Positions 11,683 through 24,230 of a DNA stretch of 64,000 nt are shown here, one piece after another. This DNA is from Oxytricha trifallax (lineage: Eukaryota; Ciliophora; Spirotrichea; Sporadotrichida; Oxytrichidae). The number at the start of each line of letters is the position of its first letter. Position 1 is the first letter of the stretch. The notes under the pieces were generated by a model that did no database searches, was not told the DNA's origin, and worked only from the letters and a program-made list of their open reading frames with translations. The stretch spans positions 91,361 through 155,360 of the forward strand of contig ARYC01000527.1 of NCBI GenBank assembly GCA_000711775.1. The letters are read 5' to 3'. Both the position numbers and the translations under genes were made by a program.

Positions 11683-12364
11683 ATTATCATTAAAAGGTTA
11701 TTGAGAAATAACTTAATAAATTCAAAGCAATCAATATTATATAATATATAAAATATTAGGCGACTACTTGATAAATGAGAGAATAAAAAGTAATTACTCA
11801 CATACTGGTCAATAAAGGTAGCCATAATTGTAAAAGATGAAATATGATAAAATGTATGAAAAATAGCACTTCCGATATGGTAGTTATACCAGATAAAATT
11901 CTAATTTTAATACAAACAACAGTAATATACAGGAAGCTAAAGGTTATAATTGATTGACCAATTAACATCATAAAGTATGATAAAATTTTAATTCATTAAT
12001 GAATCATCTAAATATTTCATTATGCGGAAGTAAAATAAGAGTTAGATACTGAAAATTTAAATTTTGTTTTCAATAAAATTGGCAAGAGTTATTCAAAAAA
12101 ACTTAATGAAATTTATTTAGAAAGATTATAATTAATTAATTATTTGTCAATGATCACAAAGAACGCCTATATAAGTTTAGCCTCACAGTCATTTATCTTG
12201 AATGAGAGTACTCTTTTAAATCTAAAAAGAAAACTGTAGCAAAATTAATTTGAGATACATATAGACAACTACAATCTCAGAACAGTATATGATATCTTAA
12301 ATTGTGATTATTGTTTACATTTAAATATGACATCAATCTTTCATATGATGAAAACTTAAGAAAT
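11683..12364. other. Intergenic, AT-rich
   Basis: Short open stretches only; no convincing protein seen. Presumably the TTLL terminator and ZF2 promoter. Confidence 0.5.
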
Positions 12365-13628
12365 ATGAATTATGTTTTAAAGACAGCTCAGTTTGATGAT
12401 TTTCCTGAAGTTACTGATTTCGCAAGAGAGTTTAGCTTATTTATCAAGACTGATTTGCCTTTTGTTTAAGCGTATGTTGATCTTAAACCTCTCGAGTATA
12501 TTGTATTTCTGCTTTTGAAAGAAAGCCCTGAATTCACTATAGTGAGACTTGACAGAGTATGGAATGACCATCCACTCAAAATACAATGTTTTGGGGAGAA
12601 GTTTACTGATCAGAATAGTCCATTGTTCTCCGTTAATCCTTTGAGTTAATCTAATACTTAAGCTTTTGATCATTGTTAAGTTCAAGATAGGTGTAATGAA
12701 AGTCAAAGTTTAATTGAAGTGGACTCTCTAGATTAAGATTTCCTTATGTTTAATGACACAACTGAGCAGCAACTTATGAAGGATTTTGACCTTTTCTAAT
12801 AAGATGCGCGCAAGAGTTAAGCTTCTGATGTTAGATTAAACCAAATAACTCAATCTACTGCTTCTAGAATTTCTCAATCTTAATTACTAGATAAGAATTA
12901 CTATGCAAAAGAATCTTGTAATATGAAACCATCTCAAGTCGAAGTAAATTCTCAGCTGTTTGGGCAATTCGCTTTTGAACAGGAAATTCAAAATGAGGAC
13001 CAAGATGAAGATTTTTAGGATGAAATGATGAATGTTTAAGAATATAGATAGCAGGTTTACTATGACAGTTTGACTTAACCTAGACATCATTAAATAAATA
13101 TTAATAGCTTAATATTAGATTATTCAAGTCCTCAATAGAGTTAGAGCAACATCTCGCAACTCAGCATACGATATCCAAGCTTACTAACTATCTTAAAACG
13201 ATCCAAGATGTTTGTAAACTTAAAGATGCGCCAACGATGAATATTTCGATTAGAAAGTTAAGCCTGGATCAGATAACTATTTTCACCCTGACGATTAGTA
13301 CTTTATACATTAAGTTGAAAAGATGAATTTTGATTCAATTGAAGACCTGCAAGATTATGCCATTCCACTTTTGACTAAGAATAGAAAGGCTCAGATATTT
13401 CACATAATTTTTTCATTTATTATCTGATATTTGAGGTGAGGAAAGCTAAGAAGTACATTTAAATAAAGTGTAAGGTCTGCAAATACTTCTTGCTGTGGTT
13501 TATATGTGATTCTTTTAATACTCTTTTTATAATTTATTTTTTAATTTAATGAACCTGATCAGAAAATTGCCCTCTACAGAAAAGTACATACATCACACAA
13601 GCTTACTCAAAATAAAGTCCAGCATTGA
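12365..13628 (+). CDS. ZF2: C2H2-type finger family protein, 385 aa after IES removal
   Basis: ATG 12365, TGA 13626-13628. Three IESs (28, 32 and 46 bp, pointers 7, 7 and 4 bp) leave exactly 386 codons. The N-terminal ~80 residues look folded (FDDFPEVTDFAREFSLFIKT; LEYIVFLLLKESPEFTIVRL), and a long Gln/Asn/Ser linker follows. The C-terminal module is KCKVCKYFLLWF...ALYRKVHTSHKL, with Cys near 349 and 352 and His near 373 and 376. The pattern CxxC-(x5)-W-F-...-HxxH loosely resembles WRKY-GCM1/MULE-type zinc modules; that comparison is inference. Two of the three IESs lie inside or next to the finger. Confidence 0.75.
13180..13207 (+). other. IES, 28 bp, pointer ATCCAAG
   Basis: 7-bp repeat at 13173-13179 and 13201-13207. 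Removal gives RYPRCLQTQRCANDEYFDQK in frame. Confidence 0.8.
13401..13432 (+). other. IES, 32 bp, pointer GATATTT
   Basis: 7-bp repeat at 13394-13400 and 13426-13432. Removal joins KAQIF to EVRKAKKYIQIKC. Confidence 0.8.
13503..13548 (+). other. IES, 46 bp, pointer TTTA
   Basis: TTTA at 13499-13502 and 13545-13548. Removal joins LLWF to NEPDQKIALYRK, uniting the two halves of the finger. Confidence 0.75.
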
Positions 13629-14636
13629 TTTTAAATTTATATAAAGTAATATTAAGTATTTATTTTCAAATGATGCATTTTAAGGCTAATTTCAAGTTAA
13701 TTTTATTTATTATTTCATCAAAAAATAATTTAATTGTTGAGAAATCTTTGACCAATCATTATATAATGATATTAATTAAAAAGAGGATTAAATCATAACA
13801 TTTAAATATTCGAATTAATTAGAAGTTGTTCTGCATCTTAAAACATTTATAAAATTATATTAATAAAAAATAATATACTAAAATTACTTCATTAATAAAT
13901 CTGATAGAATTAATTATAGATACTGTATAGTAATTACTTGGTAAATAACTATAAGACAATTTATCAATGAATTATCTCATATACTAACATTTTAATGCTA
14001 TAATGATGAACAAAAAATATGTAAATATAAAATCAATTTCATTTTAATTTATCTTATTAAGAAATGATTTACAATTTAAAGTTTTATATTTATAGCTGGT
14101 GATAAAAACATAAAACCATTACTTATAAAATGTTTTTATTTACAAAAAATCTACTAATTAATATTCTTAAACAACTTATAAATATAGTTTTTAATTACAT
14201 TCTTACTATTCCTAATAGTTTATTAACCCCAAATTTCAATTATCAATCAAGGAATTTAATAATGCTGAAGATAAATGAATTATTATTCAGATTAATTTAT
14301 ATTAAAATCAATTAAATTAAATTCGAGTTTTTTAACAAAAAAGAATTATATGACAATTAATTAAATGTATTCAGAAAAATAAAACTTTGGAAATATTTTA
14401 TTAAATAATTCTTTTATTCAACTAAGTTGCTTTAGTTTTATGTTAATATTTTTACATAGAATATATGTAGATACATTGATAAAATTTATTTCTAAATATT
14501 TTTCTCAAATGATTCAAACAATATAAACAATTAATATACAATTTAAATTGTAAATTGTAAATTTTACTATTTTAATTATGAGAAATTTGGAAATAAACAA
14601 ATAATTAAAAATATTGTTAAAAATATAAATTTGTAA
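13629..14636. other. Very AT-rich intergenic region, about 1 kb
   Basis: No gene, RNA or repeat recognised on either strand. Confidence 0.55.
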
Positions 14637-17600
14637 ATGTTTCATCAGGTAAACATATTATTGAAGATTGGGACTTATAGATATAAAACTGACTGTTCCC
14701 CTAAAGAGAACCTCAAAGTAGCTCTCAAATTCGAGCAGTACAACATTCCAAACAGTCTTTAGCAAGTTTTATATTTGATCAAAATTAACATTTATATAAT
14801 TTAAGAAAGTATTGCCAGAACTTTACAGATCTCATACTCTTACTAACAATTATAAACTCATGATTAATTTGTGTTTTTGATAAGTAATTTATTTAAATTC
14901 TTTTATCATAGATTTTTAAGTGGGACTATTTAAAGTGCAATTGATCATTTAAACATTTATATTAATAAATATGAATATGCCAAAGAAAATCAAAATCTAT
15001 AAAAAATATTAGCAAGACTAGTTAAAATCTAACTGTAATTTTAAAAAATTTTTTTCTAACACAAATACTATTCTAATAAAAAATTTAATATATCAATTAT
15101 CGCCATTAATTGAAGCTAATCACATATTTAAAACTATAAATTAATAGTAAAGTTATAATTTAATACAAAAATATGGTGAAATTTATTTGATTTATAAAAA
15201 TTAATAATCTGTAAACTATTTTCATTCAATATCAGTAGTTACGCAGTAATAATTTAAATAATTATTTTTTTCTATTTTTTAAATAGCATAGTTTTTTCCC
15301 CCAAATGTATAAGCATTTATATTAACCTATTTCAATCATAAAGTTTACTTACTAAAATTATAATGAATTATAAATAATTAACAATAAAAAATTGAAAGTT
15401 AATTAATGGAGTGGACTTGATAGTCTAAACGAAAAGTGAGATTGCCGAAATGTTAAGTGAACATGAAAAGCTTTAAAATGGAACCAATCTAACTTTAATT
15501 CTCTAGCCAAAAGATGAAATTGAGTATTTCACTTCAACTATTGTAAAGCAGTAGGATCAGGACTTGAAAGTTGACCATCAAGAATATAAAGTCGTAAATA
15601 TTTTCATATATTTATCAAGAGGATGCTATGCTACCTCAACAAAGCGAAGCTCTTAGGAATTCAAGCTTAATTGCCAAGAAAATTAAGGTTGAAGATAATG
15701 AAAGTTTGCCAAATTCTGTTCCAATTAATCAGATGAATTCTGTAAACTTCTCAGAGTTTAACTAAAACTTTTACTATACAGAGTAAAAAGACTGTGAGAT
15801 TTACAATTAAGCAAGCAACTCACCCAAAATTTCTAAAATGTAAAAGAATTCATCTGATTAAAAGATCTACAAAGCCTCAACTTCACCCAAGTCAATCTTG
15901 AAAAAGAGATAAATATGCGATGAACCTCAATTTAAACCTCAACTTCAAGCTACTAAAAATAAGAGATAGATAACTTCACAAAAAGCTCTTATGATTAGTG
16001 ATTCATCAAAAGTTCCTATGATTAGTGGCAAAAAAGGGAAGTCTCATAAAGAGACAACAGAAGAAAGACGAGATTTGTTTAATAGCGAAATGAAACTGAG
16101 TTAGCCATTACAAGAGAGTATTCAACTCAAACTTAAGCAAGACTTAGAACAGCAAGCTCTTATGGAGTTTGAGTTGGACGAGGAGAATGATGCAGACAGT
16201 GATTATGATAATATGTTGCCTGATTAGTTTTACTAAGATATCTTGATAGGACAGTAGAAAAAGACAATGAAAATTAACTACTATTAAAATACATTGAATT
16301 CCTTGTAATAACTTTATAAGTGAAAATTCAAGTGAGTGGATAAGATTTTAAAAACAAAAAATACATGGGCCTTTTAGGAAATTTATATATCGAACTTATT
16401 ATTTGTTATCTAGAAATAAATAACTTATTTTAAGATTATTTTTGCCTTAACTTTGATAAAATTTATTTCAATAAAATATAAACTTTGCTCTTAAACATTT
16501 ACCTTAAGAAATTTCGCCTGCATTTAAATATTTTATATCGATTAGTAAAGTCTGTTTATAAACGAAACTTTAAGAGTAATTTCTTTGTACTTTTCAAGTC
16601 ATTTTTTTATTACACTCTCCTTACTAAATTGTTTTTTATAATAATTAGTATTTTGTTTTATAATAATTAGAGATCAGCAATTAAATTAGAATGCATCAGG
16701 CTTATTTGAAGACGATAAAGATTTCTTTGACGATTAAGATGGTGACTATTAAGAAGACTAGATTCATTAAGACTAAATGACATTTGAAAATGATATATAA
16801 AAAGCCACAAAGAAGAGTGCAAAATCATAAAACTAAGCAACTCAAAATAAACAAAAGAAATCTCTTCCCAAGTCAAATGCATCCAAAAAGAAGAAGAGGG
16901 AAGTTGTATTTATTATTGCTAAAATAGAATTAATATTTTAAATCATTATCATAAAATAAATTACATTATAACTGTGGTTGAATTATAAAAAATGAAAATT
17001 ATAAGAATTATTTGATGTTCATATAATTCAACATTTAAATATTTTCCTTAAATTATATTATGTACTTCAATTGATGCGTTTCCAAATTACTCCCATAATT
17101 TTCCTTAAAATACAATTAATTTTTGAAAATTTTAATTGCTTTGACTATGCAATTAAGTTACCGTTATTTGTAATATTATTAAAATTAAACCAATACTCAT
17201 TTAAATTAGATATTTCAAATTCAATTTAATAATCCAAAATATTTTTCAATTTTTAGCAATTAATATTTTTGATTGCAGCACCAGATGACTAAGAAGTTGT
17301 CAAGGGGAAATTGTTGAAAAATGGGGAATAGTGTTTCTACATATAGTTTGAAGATAAATTTATTGAAAGTCTGAAGGATAAGGTTTTCAAGACTTTTAGA
17401 GAGCTCTCTGAGCAAGTACTAGACCCACTCAACTAGTATCACTTATAAAAGTATGGCATGAAATCTGTTTTCAAACTCACATTTGGTAAAGAATAAACTT
17501 GAACAATATTTTTATATAAATTTAGAATTTATTTAAAAGGGTTTACATCACCTTGAAATGCACTATATGCGGTAGAATGAAACTTTGGTTTGTCTTTGAA

Positions 17601-18261
17601 AAGAAAGCGCAAGATCAGGGTAGCGGATAATTAAAACTTAAAAATCAAAAATATTTTCAAGGGCATTTTAAGCTTTAAATTATTTTTATAGAATAACAGA
17701 AAATATTAGATTTATTATAACTTTATCTAAGATTGAATGTTGCAATAAATTTTATTTTCAAGTATTATGTTCTCATTAATATTACAAAATTAAATTATAA
17801 AATAATATTATGGTGATTTTTTTAAAAAAACCATTGAAATGAAGTATTAGTTTTGTAAATAAATCTTTTTAAAAACATAATTTTGTTCTATATAATTAAT
17901 TTTTATATTAAAGATTCATATATTAAGTATGCTAATTAATTTGATAAAGTTTGGACCTTTTTATTTTAAAAATATTCCTTTATAAATTGGATAATTTTTA
18001 AATTAATTTTACTCAATTTTTCTTAACTTCTTTGTTAAAGAAGCTTTAAATTGAAATAATAATCAACATTTAACATTTTTAATTGCGTAACAACTATAAT
18101 TTATTCTCCTTTAAATTCTAATTTATTTACTAATTTGTTTAATATAAATGACTAATATCTCTTCAAATTAAAAAAAGAATTTTAGGATTTAATCTAAGTA
18201 CAAAAATATTGTTTATTTCAGACAACTTTACAAGTTCCACAGAGGAGTAAACTATCACTGA
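14637..18261 (+). CDS. ZF3: C2H2-type finger family protein, about 530 aa after IES removal
   Basis: ATG 14637, TGA 18259-18261. Six IESs (642, 28, 333, 393, 47 and 589 bp) leave 531 codons. The N-terminus is small and globular (KIGTYRYKTDCSPKENLKVAL). A long Lys/Ser/Gln-rich middle includes basic KKGKSHKETTEERR, acidic FELDEENDADSDYDN and Lys-rich KKSAKSQ...SNASKKKKRE stretches. A folded segment (CFYIQFEDKFIESLKDKVF) leads to the final module LKCTICGRMKLWFVFEKK...LYKFHRGVNYH, which ends on the last His. Basic tracts suggest nuclear location (inference). Five junctions have clean pointers; the 333-bp one is tentative. Confidence 0.7.
14780..15421 (+). other. IES, 642 bp, pointer TTGAT
   Basis: TTGAT at 14775-14779 and 15417-15421. 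The join VLYLIVQTKSEIAEML is in frame. The interior is AT-rich with no ORF of interest. Confidence 0.75.
15592..15619 (+). other. IES, 28 bp, pointer AAG
   Basis: AAG at 15589-15591 and 15617-15619. Removal joins DHQEYK to EDAMLPQQ. Confidence 0.65.
16312..16644 (+). other. Probable IES, about 333 bp, pointer TAATAA
   Basis: Removes the in-frame TGA at 16321 and connects LNSLQQ to RDQQLNQNASG. A second 14-bp copy of the flanking AT motif at about 16656 makes the right edge ambiguous. Confidence 0.45.
16908..17300 (+). other. IES, 393 bp, pointer GAAGTTGT
   Basis: 8-bp repeat at 16900-16907 and 17293-17300. The join KKKKREVVKGKLLKNGEQ is in frame. Confidence 0.85.
17491..17537 (+). other. 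IES, 47 bp, pointer TAAA
   Basis: TAAA at 17487-17490 and 17534-17537. The join KLTFGKRVYITLKCTIC is in frame. Confidence 0.7.
17640..18228 (+). other. IES, 589 bp, pointer AACTT, splitting the zinc finger
   Basis: AACTT at 17635-17639 and 18224-18228. Removal joins the CxxC half to a tiny last MDS of about 33 bp carrying LYKFHRGVNYH and the stop. Confidence 0.75.
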
Positions 18262-18520
18262 GTTTTACAATTGTTAATAATTATATCACATCAAAGCTTT
18301 GTTCTATGCTTTTGATATTTTAAATTATTCAGAGATTCGATTGATAGAAATTATATGAATATTAATTTCTTAAGTTTGAGTTTTAGTTAATTTTTTAAGC
18401 TATTCATTTCTAATAAATTAATACAAGTGTCATTCAAATAGTCAATGTAAGAATCTTATTATAAATATTTTAGTTTATATTAATTTATTGAAACTGTATA
18501 AATACTAAAATCAAACTTAA
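18262..18520. other. Convergent 3' intergenic region
   Basis: Separates the stops of ZF3 (+) and the flippase gene (-); AT-rich, nothing recognised. Confidence 0.6.
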
Positions 18521-21500
18521 TCAGTTAGCTCTAGTACATCTATTTATTCTCTATGATCTATGTTTTTATGTATTGCATTAATATAAAATATAATATAAAA
18601 TCATAGCATCATATAAATAAGGATTGTTTCTCTTCTTGATGTTTAGCTTTCCAACTAGGAAGCCAGCGCTTCTCTAACGATTTCGCATAGTGCTAAAGTC
18701 ATCATAAATTATTTAATCTTTTGAGATATTATTATTATGAGTTAATGTGTAATTAAGCTGATTTGTCTAATGCTGGTTAAAGTCCTTTTCAAAATCGATT
18801 TCCTAATCATTAAGTTTTTATTGTGAATAAAGGCTTTTCTAGTCATTCATTAAGTAAACTCTTTTTGTCGGAGATCCCTCCAGACTAGGAGTCCCATTAA
18901 ATATTTGTAATTCGTTATCTATATGAATCTTTTAATTGAAATCCATGTAGAAGTCAATTTTCTACAATTTGCTTAACCAGGTTATAATCGTTTGTATTAT
19001 AAGCTGGAAGAACATAATGAAAATTATTATGAAAGTAAAAGTAGGTGTTTTCCATAGGAAGAAAAAAGTTCCATTTAATTCTGGCATAAGTTTGATAGTG
19101 TCTTAAACCTTATAAAATGCAAAATAGCTTCCTATTGAAAGGATGATACACCCTATGCTTATCAATGTGTGGGAGTAAGTGTTGTATATAATCTCAAAGT
19201 TTACAGCGAAAATAATACAACAGTATATTATCATACCAATCATCCATAGGGAAGCAGGGTGACCGTTAGGATTTACTGATTCTTCCTCTAGTGTGTAGCA
19301 AACAACAAATAAGATGAAGAGTGATTAAAGGAATGCGAAAACTACAAATCTCCAAAAATGAACGCTACCAAATAGTTTTCCCTTCATCCCAAGTTTATAT
19401 TTATCTGAAGTTTTCAATAATGTCTCTCTATCATTTTCTTAATCAAAAATAGCGAACCACATAATAGGAAGACTGGTAAAAATAATGTTGTAAACTTGCT
19501 ATATCCACTGTTCATACAATCCTTAGCCTGAAAATTGATTCAAAAATCCAAACCAAAATTAAGTTGCGACAAAGACTATGTTTTTGTAGTACATATAGCA
19601 TATCAGATAAGTATTCTTTCTATAAGACTCACGCCCATGAACAAACAGCAAATTCCTTAAATATTTAAACTATCCAATATTGTAGGAATACATTTGATTT
19701 GGGAAAATAAATAATAAATTAATTAATTAAATATCAAATTATTGGCAGTTAACTTCTGCTGACGAACCTGGACAATATGGTACTTGTTCGATAGAGAATT
19801 CAAAATTAGCTGGACATTACTATTGGCGGTACCCCTTTATCGCATCCCCAGAGCGAGATAACACGACTTTAATTTTGGCATTAAAAACAACTAAACAAAT
19901 CACCAAAAATTAAAGTCGTGTTAACTCGCTCTGGGGATGCGATAAAGGGGTACCGCCAATAGTAATGTCCAGCTAATTTTGAATTCTCTATCGAACAAGT
20001 ACCATATTGTCCAGGTTTCCAGAAAGTTAGCTGCCATTAATTTGATATTTAATTAATTAATTTATTATTTATTTTCCCAAATCAAATGTATTCATACAAT
20101 AGCATAATCAGAAGCTCTTGATGCCTATGATCCTTCTTTACCCAGAATTCCTATTCCTATATGGGCTTCATTAATCATGCTCACATCATTAGCACCATCT
20201 CCAATTGCCAAAGTTATTTCTGATGGGAAATCTTTTCTGACAAAAGCAACTAACTCAGCCTTCTATTTAGGAGAAACTCTGCACGCAAGTAAAACTTTGA
20301 TTTAAGAGCAAATTTTAAGGAATACCTCTTGAAGTTTTATATTTTCCTAAATCAATGATAATGTTTATCCATCAATTACCAAAGAGTATGCTTGTTTTTT
20401 ATTTTGTATGACCATATTGGCTTGTATACTATTTAGCTCAATAAGTAAGTTTAAAGCATCTTTGGACTTTAATTGTAGTAATTGCTAATCACTATTTAGT
20501 AACCCAGAATTATAACCTATGCAAATAGCGGTTTCAATTTTATCACCAGTTAAAAGCCATAATTTTATTCCCACTTCTTATATTTACTTAATCGTCTCTA
20601 CTACTTAATCTTAAAGACTATCTTCTACTGCTGTTGATCCTAATAAGCTAAGATCCTTCTCAAGCAGACTATATATTTCTTTTAATCTTAAATTCTTCAA
20701 TTCCTCATTTTTAATATGATTAGCAACTTTAATTTATTGCATTGCTGTCAAAATGTCATCCTCGCTGATATCTTTGATTCCATAAACAAGAGTTCTTAAG
20801 CCTTTTTAAGAGGCAAGATTTATAAATTACAAGCAAGTTTCAAATTCACTAGAAGCCTTTTCATTTTCTCTTAAAAGGCTAAATATCATTGAATCTGATC
20901 CTTTACAAATCAATTTTATGTTTTATTGATCATCTTTGACAATTATACTCATTCTTTGTCTAAAGGAATCAAATTCGATGACGTTTAAAAGCTAGTATTT
21001 AAGATGAGCTCCAGCATTACTTAGTATGCTAATTATATTAGAATTTTAGTCAAAGTGCTAAAACATATAGCCCAAAGCTTTGGCTCCTTTCACTAAAGCA
21101 AGCTCGTCTGGAGAAGAAGCCTGATAGCTTATAGATTCTGATGATGTCATTTCATCTATTTAAACAGTATGACAAATAGCCATAGCTTAAATCATTTAAT
21201 GTAACAGACTGTCTACATTCTATCGTAAGAACAAATCTTCAAAATCTGAATCATAGAAACCTACTTATAGATCTTTAGGACCGTAACTGCTTTAATTGCT
21301 CTCTTACTAATTTAGTCCGAAAATATTTTCTCCAACTTAAAAACTATTGAATTTCATTATGTTATTAGTTATGGTTCCTGTCTTGTCTGTAAAAATATGA
21401 GTTACCTGTCCTAACTCCTCGTTTAAATTACTAGACTGGATTTTAGCAGGCATGTCTTTTTCTTAATCATACATTTCAGCATCCCAAGACATAAAAAGTG

Positions 21501-22832
21501 CATAACTAAATCTAACTGATTCCAATGTAATAATGAGGGATATGGGAACCATGTGTTGAAACACTTGAAACCAGATGCTAAACTTTTAGAAAAAGTGAGA
21601 CATTAATGAAAGCTCTTTGCTTTAATGTTAGTATTAGACGTTTAAGTATGATACTTAATTATCGTGGTTTTTCTGTTCATAAGAAGTACCATAAGCAGCG
21701 CTAAACAAGCAAATTGCTAATTAAACCAGAAACATGTACATGGTTTGTCTGTAGGTAAATCTATCAGTCTTTGAAATCTTAGTTTTAAGTTTGTTCTGAT
21801 TTTTCATAATTTTAGTGTTATGACCTGTATATACGACTACTCCATAGACATAATCAATAAAATGTATTATATACTAAAAGATTCAGTGGATCTCAAAATT
21901 GTACCTCGAAGCAATAAATTATTGATATCCAGAGGTTAATTTTAGGTACCATCGGGAGTTACAGAATCGTTTACAAGGACTCCATTAAATCTGTAAATAT
22001 TCTCACTTGGTATTTCACATTAAATATTTTATTACAACAAGTGTAACTTATTTATATCAGAATAGTTTTCGCTATCTTTTGGTAACGACTTTGTTTTAAA
22101 ATTAGTTTCCCCATCTAAATTTTTAGTCTCTACTTAGCAGCTGCTATTTTAACTTGAAGTGCCAATAAGTAGGATGTCTGCAGGAATTTGTTCATTTTTA
22201 TGGAGTTTAACGATGTTTCCTACGAGGAGATCTTCGCATTTAATTTTTAAGAATTCCATCCTATCTTTCTATATCACGTCAACCAATTGATTTAAAATAT
22301 AATTTATAGTATCAATAAATTGAATATTCTCTTGCTTGTCAGCACTCTATCTCTTAATATCTTCTATTATATCTTTTATGACACAAATCATAATGACCAT
22401 TACTAGCGGTATAAAGTTTTAATACAAATTTATAAAAATTAATTTAATTTAATTTATAGCAGAACTGAGGGTTTTCCTTGTGTAATTGAAACAGCTTTAA
22501 TGACTTGCAACACCAATATGATAAGAAAATAAGCATTGTTTACTTTAGAGAATTGTAAGTACAAATTCTTGGGAAGAAAATTCCACCATGTGTATTTAGA
22601 TGTTTTTATTCGATTATTTGGGTATTTCCAGTCTTTTAAGTCGTCAGGGTAAGGGTTGTTTACTTAAACAATGTACTCTTCTAGTGGGGCAGGAATTTAT
22701 TCATTTGTTACAGAGAGATTTTAGTTAGTGGACGAACTTTCAGTCTTATTTTTACTTTGGGTTGTTGTATATATTTAAGGTTTATCTTATAAAATAAATA
22801 AAATAATGAAAAATGATTCAATCTTTTGTCAT
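18521..22832 (-). CDS. P4-type ATPase (phospholipid flippase), complete, 1258 aa after removal of four IESs
   Basis: ATG 22832, TGA 18523-18521. Deleting IESs of 37, 47, 29 and 422 bp leaves exactly 1259 codons with no in-frame TGA. Features in order: P4 signature [20 protein letters not shown] before TM1; DGET actuator loop ([15 protein letters not shown]); [13 protein letters not shown]; phosphorylation motif DKTGT (Asp near 445); [14 protein letters not shown] (near 726); DGANDVSMI (near 841); [25 protein letters not shown]; then the TM5-10 region and a polar cytosolic tail of about 150 residues. Expected role: ATP-driven movement of aminophospholipids to the cytosolic leaflet. The DGET motif (TGES in cation pumps) and N-terminal signature mark the P4 subfamily. 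Confidence 0.96.
19680..20101 (-). other. IES, 422 bp, pointer TATTG, almost entirely one long palindrome
   Basis: On the plus strand the pointer reads CAATA at 19675-19679 and 20097-20101. Removal joins SDYAI to GQFKYLRN exactly at a conserved P4-ATPase motif. Inside, two arms of roughly 190-200 bp (about 19680-19878 and 19900-20100) are near-perfect inverted copies around a loop of about 22 bases. The inner arm parts are GC-richer (TTTATCGCATCCCCAGAGCG). A hairpin-forming IES of this kind could be a fossil foldback element turned into an IES. Confidence 0.93.
21857..21885 (-). other. IES, 29 bp, pointer TGA (TCA on plus strand)
   Basis: Pointers at 21854-21856 and 21883-21885. The join [17 protein letters not shown] is a canonical P4-ATPase segment. 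Confidence 0.88.
22412..22458 (-). other. IES, 47 bp, pointer TA
   Basis: TA at 22410-22411 and 22457-22458. The join [20 protein letters not shown] is in frame at the TM1-TM2 region. Confidence 0.85.
22789..22825 (-). other. IES, 37 bp, pointer AAGAT
   Basis: ATCTT on the plus strand at 22784-22788 and 22821-22825. Removal connects the start ATG ACA AAA to the main ORF (MTKDKPQIYTTTQ). Confidence 0.82.
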
Positions 22833-24230
22833 TTCGATTATGATATTAAATTAAGAATTTTAATTATATCTACTTAATAATGTGAAACCATTGATATTTG
22901 CCGCAATAGTTATAAAATACAATTCATTTTTACTATAATTATTTATCATATTTTGGGATTCAATCTTTAATCTATCATACTTTAAGAATTTGATCAAGAA
23001 TATAATTATAATTCAATAAATAAACTATTTGATACTTTTAAGTTTTCAGAATTGCTTTTGAAATAATTTGATCTTATGTTGAAATCCTTTGAAGATTTGG
23101 AATCTGTTGAAGTTGTACTATAAGTCCAAGTACAAGAATAACAAATTTAATTATATTTATATATTTAACAAAGCAATTGGTATGAGACTTACCAAACCTA
23201 TGCACTTCATGATACTGTTGAGGAAAACATTAAATCCTTTAAATTATTAAAATTTTAATTAAGTAAATAAAAGGTTAATATTTTGTACTTGAAGAAAAAA
23301 TTAGATTATTTGAGTTTTTTTTATATATAATTTTAAATGCTTTTAAATATATTTTTGTAGATTTTTTAAAATATCATTTATAATAAGATTCAAAACACTA
23401 TTTACATTTTTGATAAATTCGAGGGATCTTAAGGAATTATTATTTTGTGAATTCTTAAAATATTTTAATTATAAAAAGGATAATCTCCCATAGAATTTTA
23501 TAACCAATAATAGGAGATTTAAAATGAAATTTCTTTATAATAAAATTATTTATAGGAATTAAATTAAAAAATAAATTTCGTTAAGGAATATATGAGATTA
23601 TAATAAATAACTTGCTTAAGTTTATTTAGAATATAATAATGAATTCTTTTACTTCTTTTATAAAATTTCTTAACAATATTATATAAAAATCTAAGCTAAA
23701 ACTTTACAGATAAAGTATTTTTGTGCTTTGATTTGCTACTATCTAATTATATTTAATGATTTATAATCTTCATTCTGAAAATATCAAACCAAAGTTGTTA
23801 CTTGCCAGAGAAGCTATTTTATATTGAGAATAACAGATTTTCACAGAAAGGTTTTACAGCAATGTTCAATCTCTAATAGTAACTCACATCCTACTTCACC
23901 AAAGCATGTTCAATTTAAACCAAATAATATATTTTAAAGATAAAATTTAAATTATTTTGATCAATTGTGATTATGTTGTTGTTTTTAATGAAATATTTTA
24001 TTAAAAAATTAAGGTAATCATAAAAGTATTTATAGATATCCTTGAAATCAAGATGAATTATAGACTATTAATCAACAGAGAATTTATTTCAGTAAACAAA
24101 TTTACATTTTAAAATTTTTGAAAGAATTAAGATTTGGTATGATGATTTAAATTGATATTTTAGTATGAGTAAAAACAATTCATTTGACTGATCATAAAAA
24201 AAATTTATTTGATTTAAATATTTGTATAAG
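22833..24230. other. AT-rich region upstream of the flippase gene
   Basis: Contains a weak plus-strand ORF from ATG 23076 (MLKSFEDLESVEVVLQ...) that runs into low-complexity sequence. No convincing gene. ATG 24163 (MSKNNSFD) matches the 5' end of the ZF8 copy at about 51103 and may be the true start of ZF4. Confidence 0.4.

Noticed and set aside
23076..23445. Plus-strand ORF MLKSFEDLESVEVVLQ...
   Set aside because: It turns into AT-driven low complexity; no homology to other blocks, so not called as a gene.
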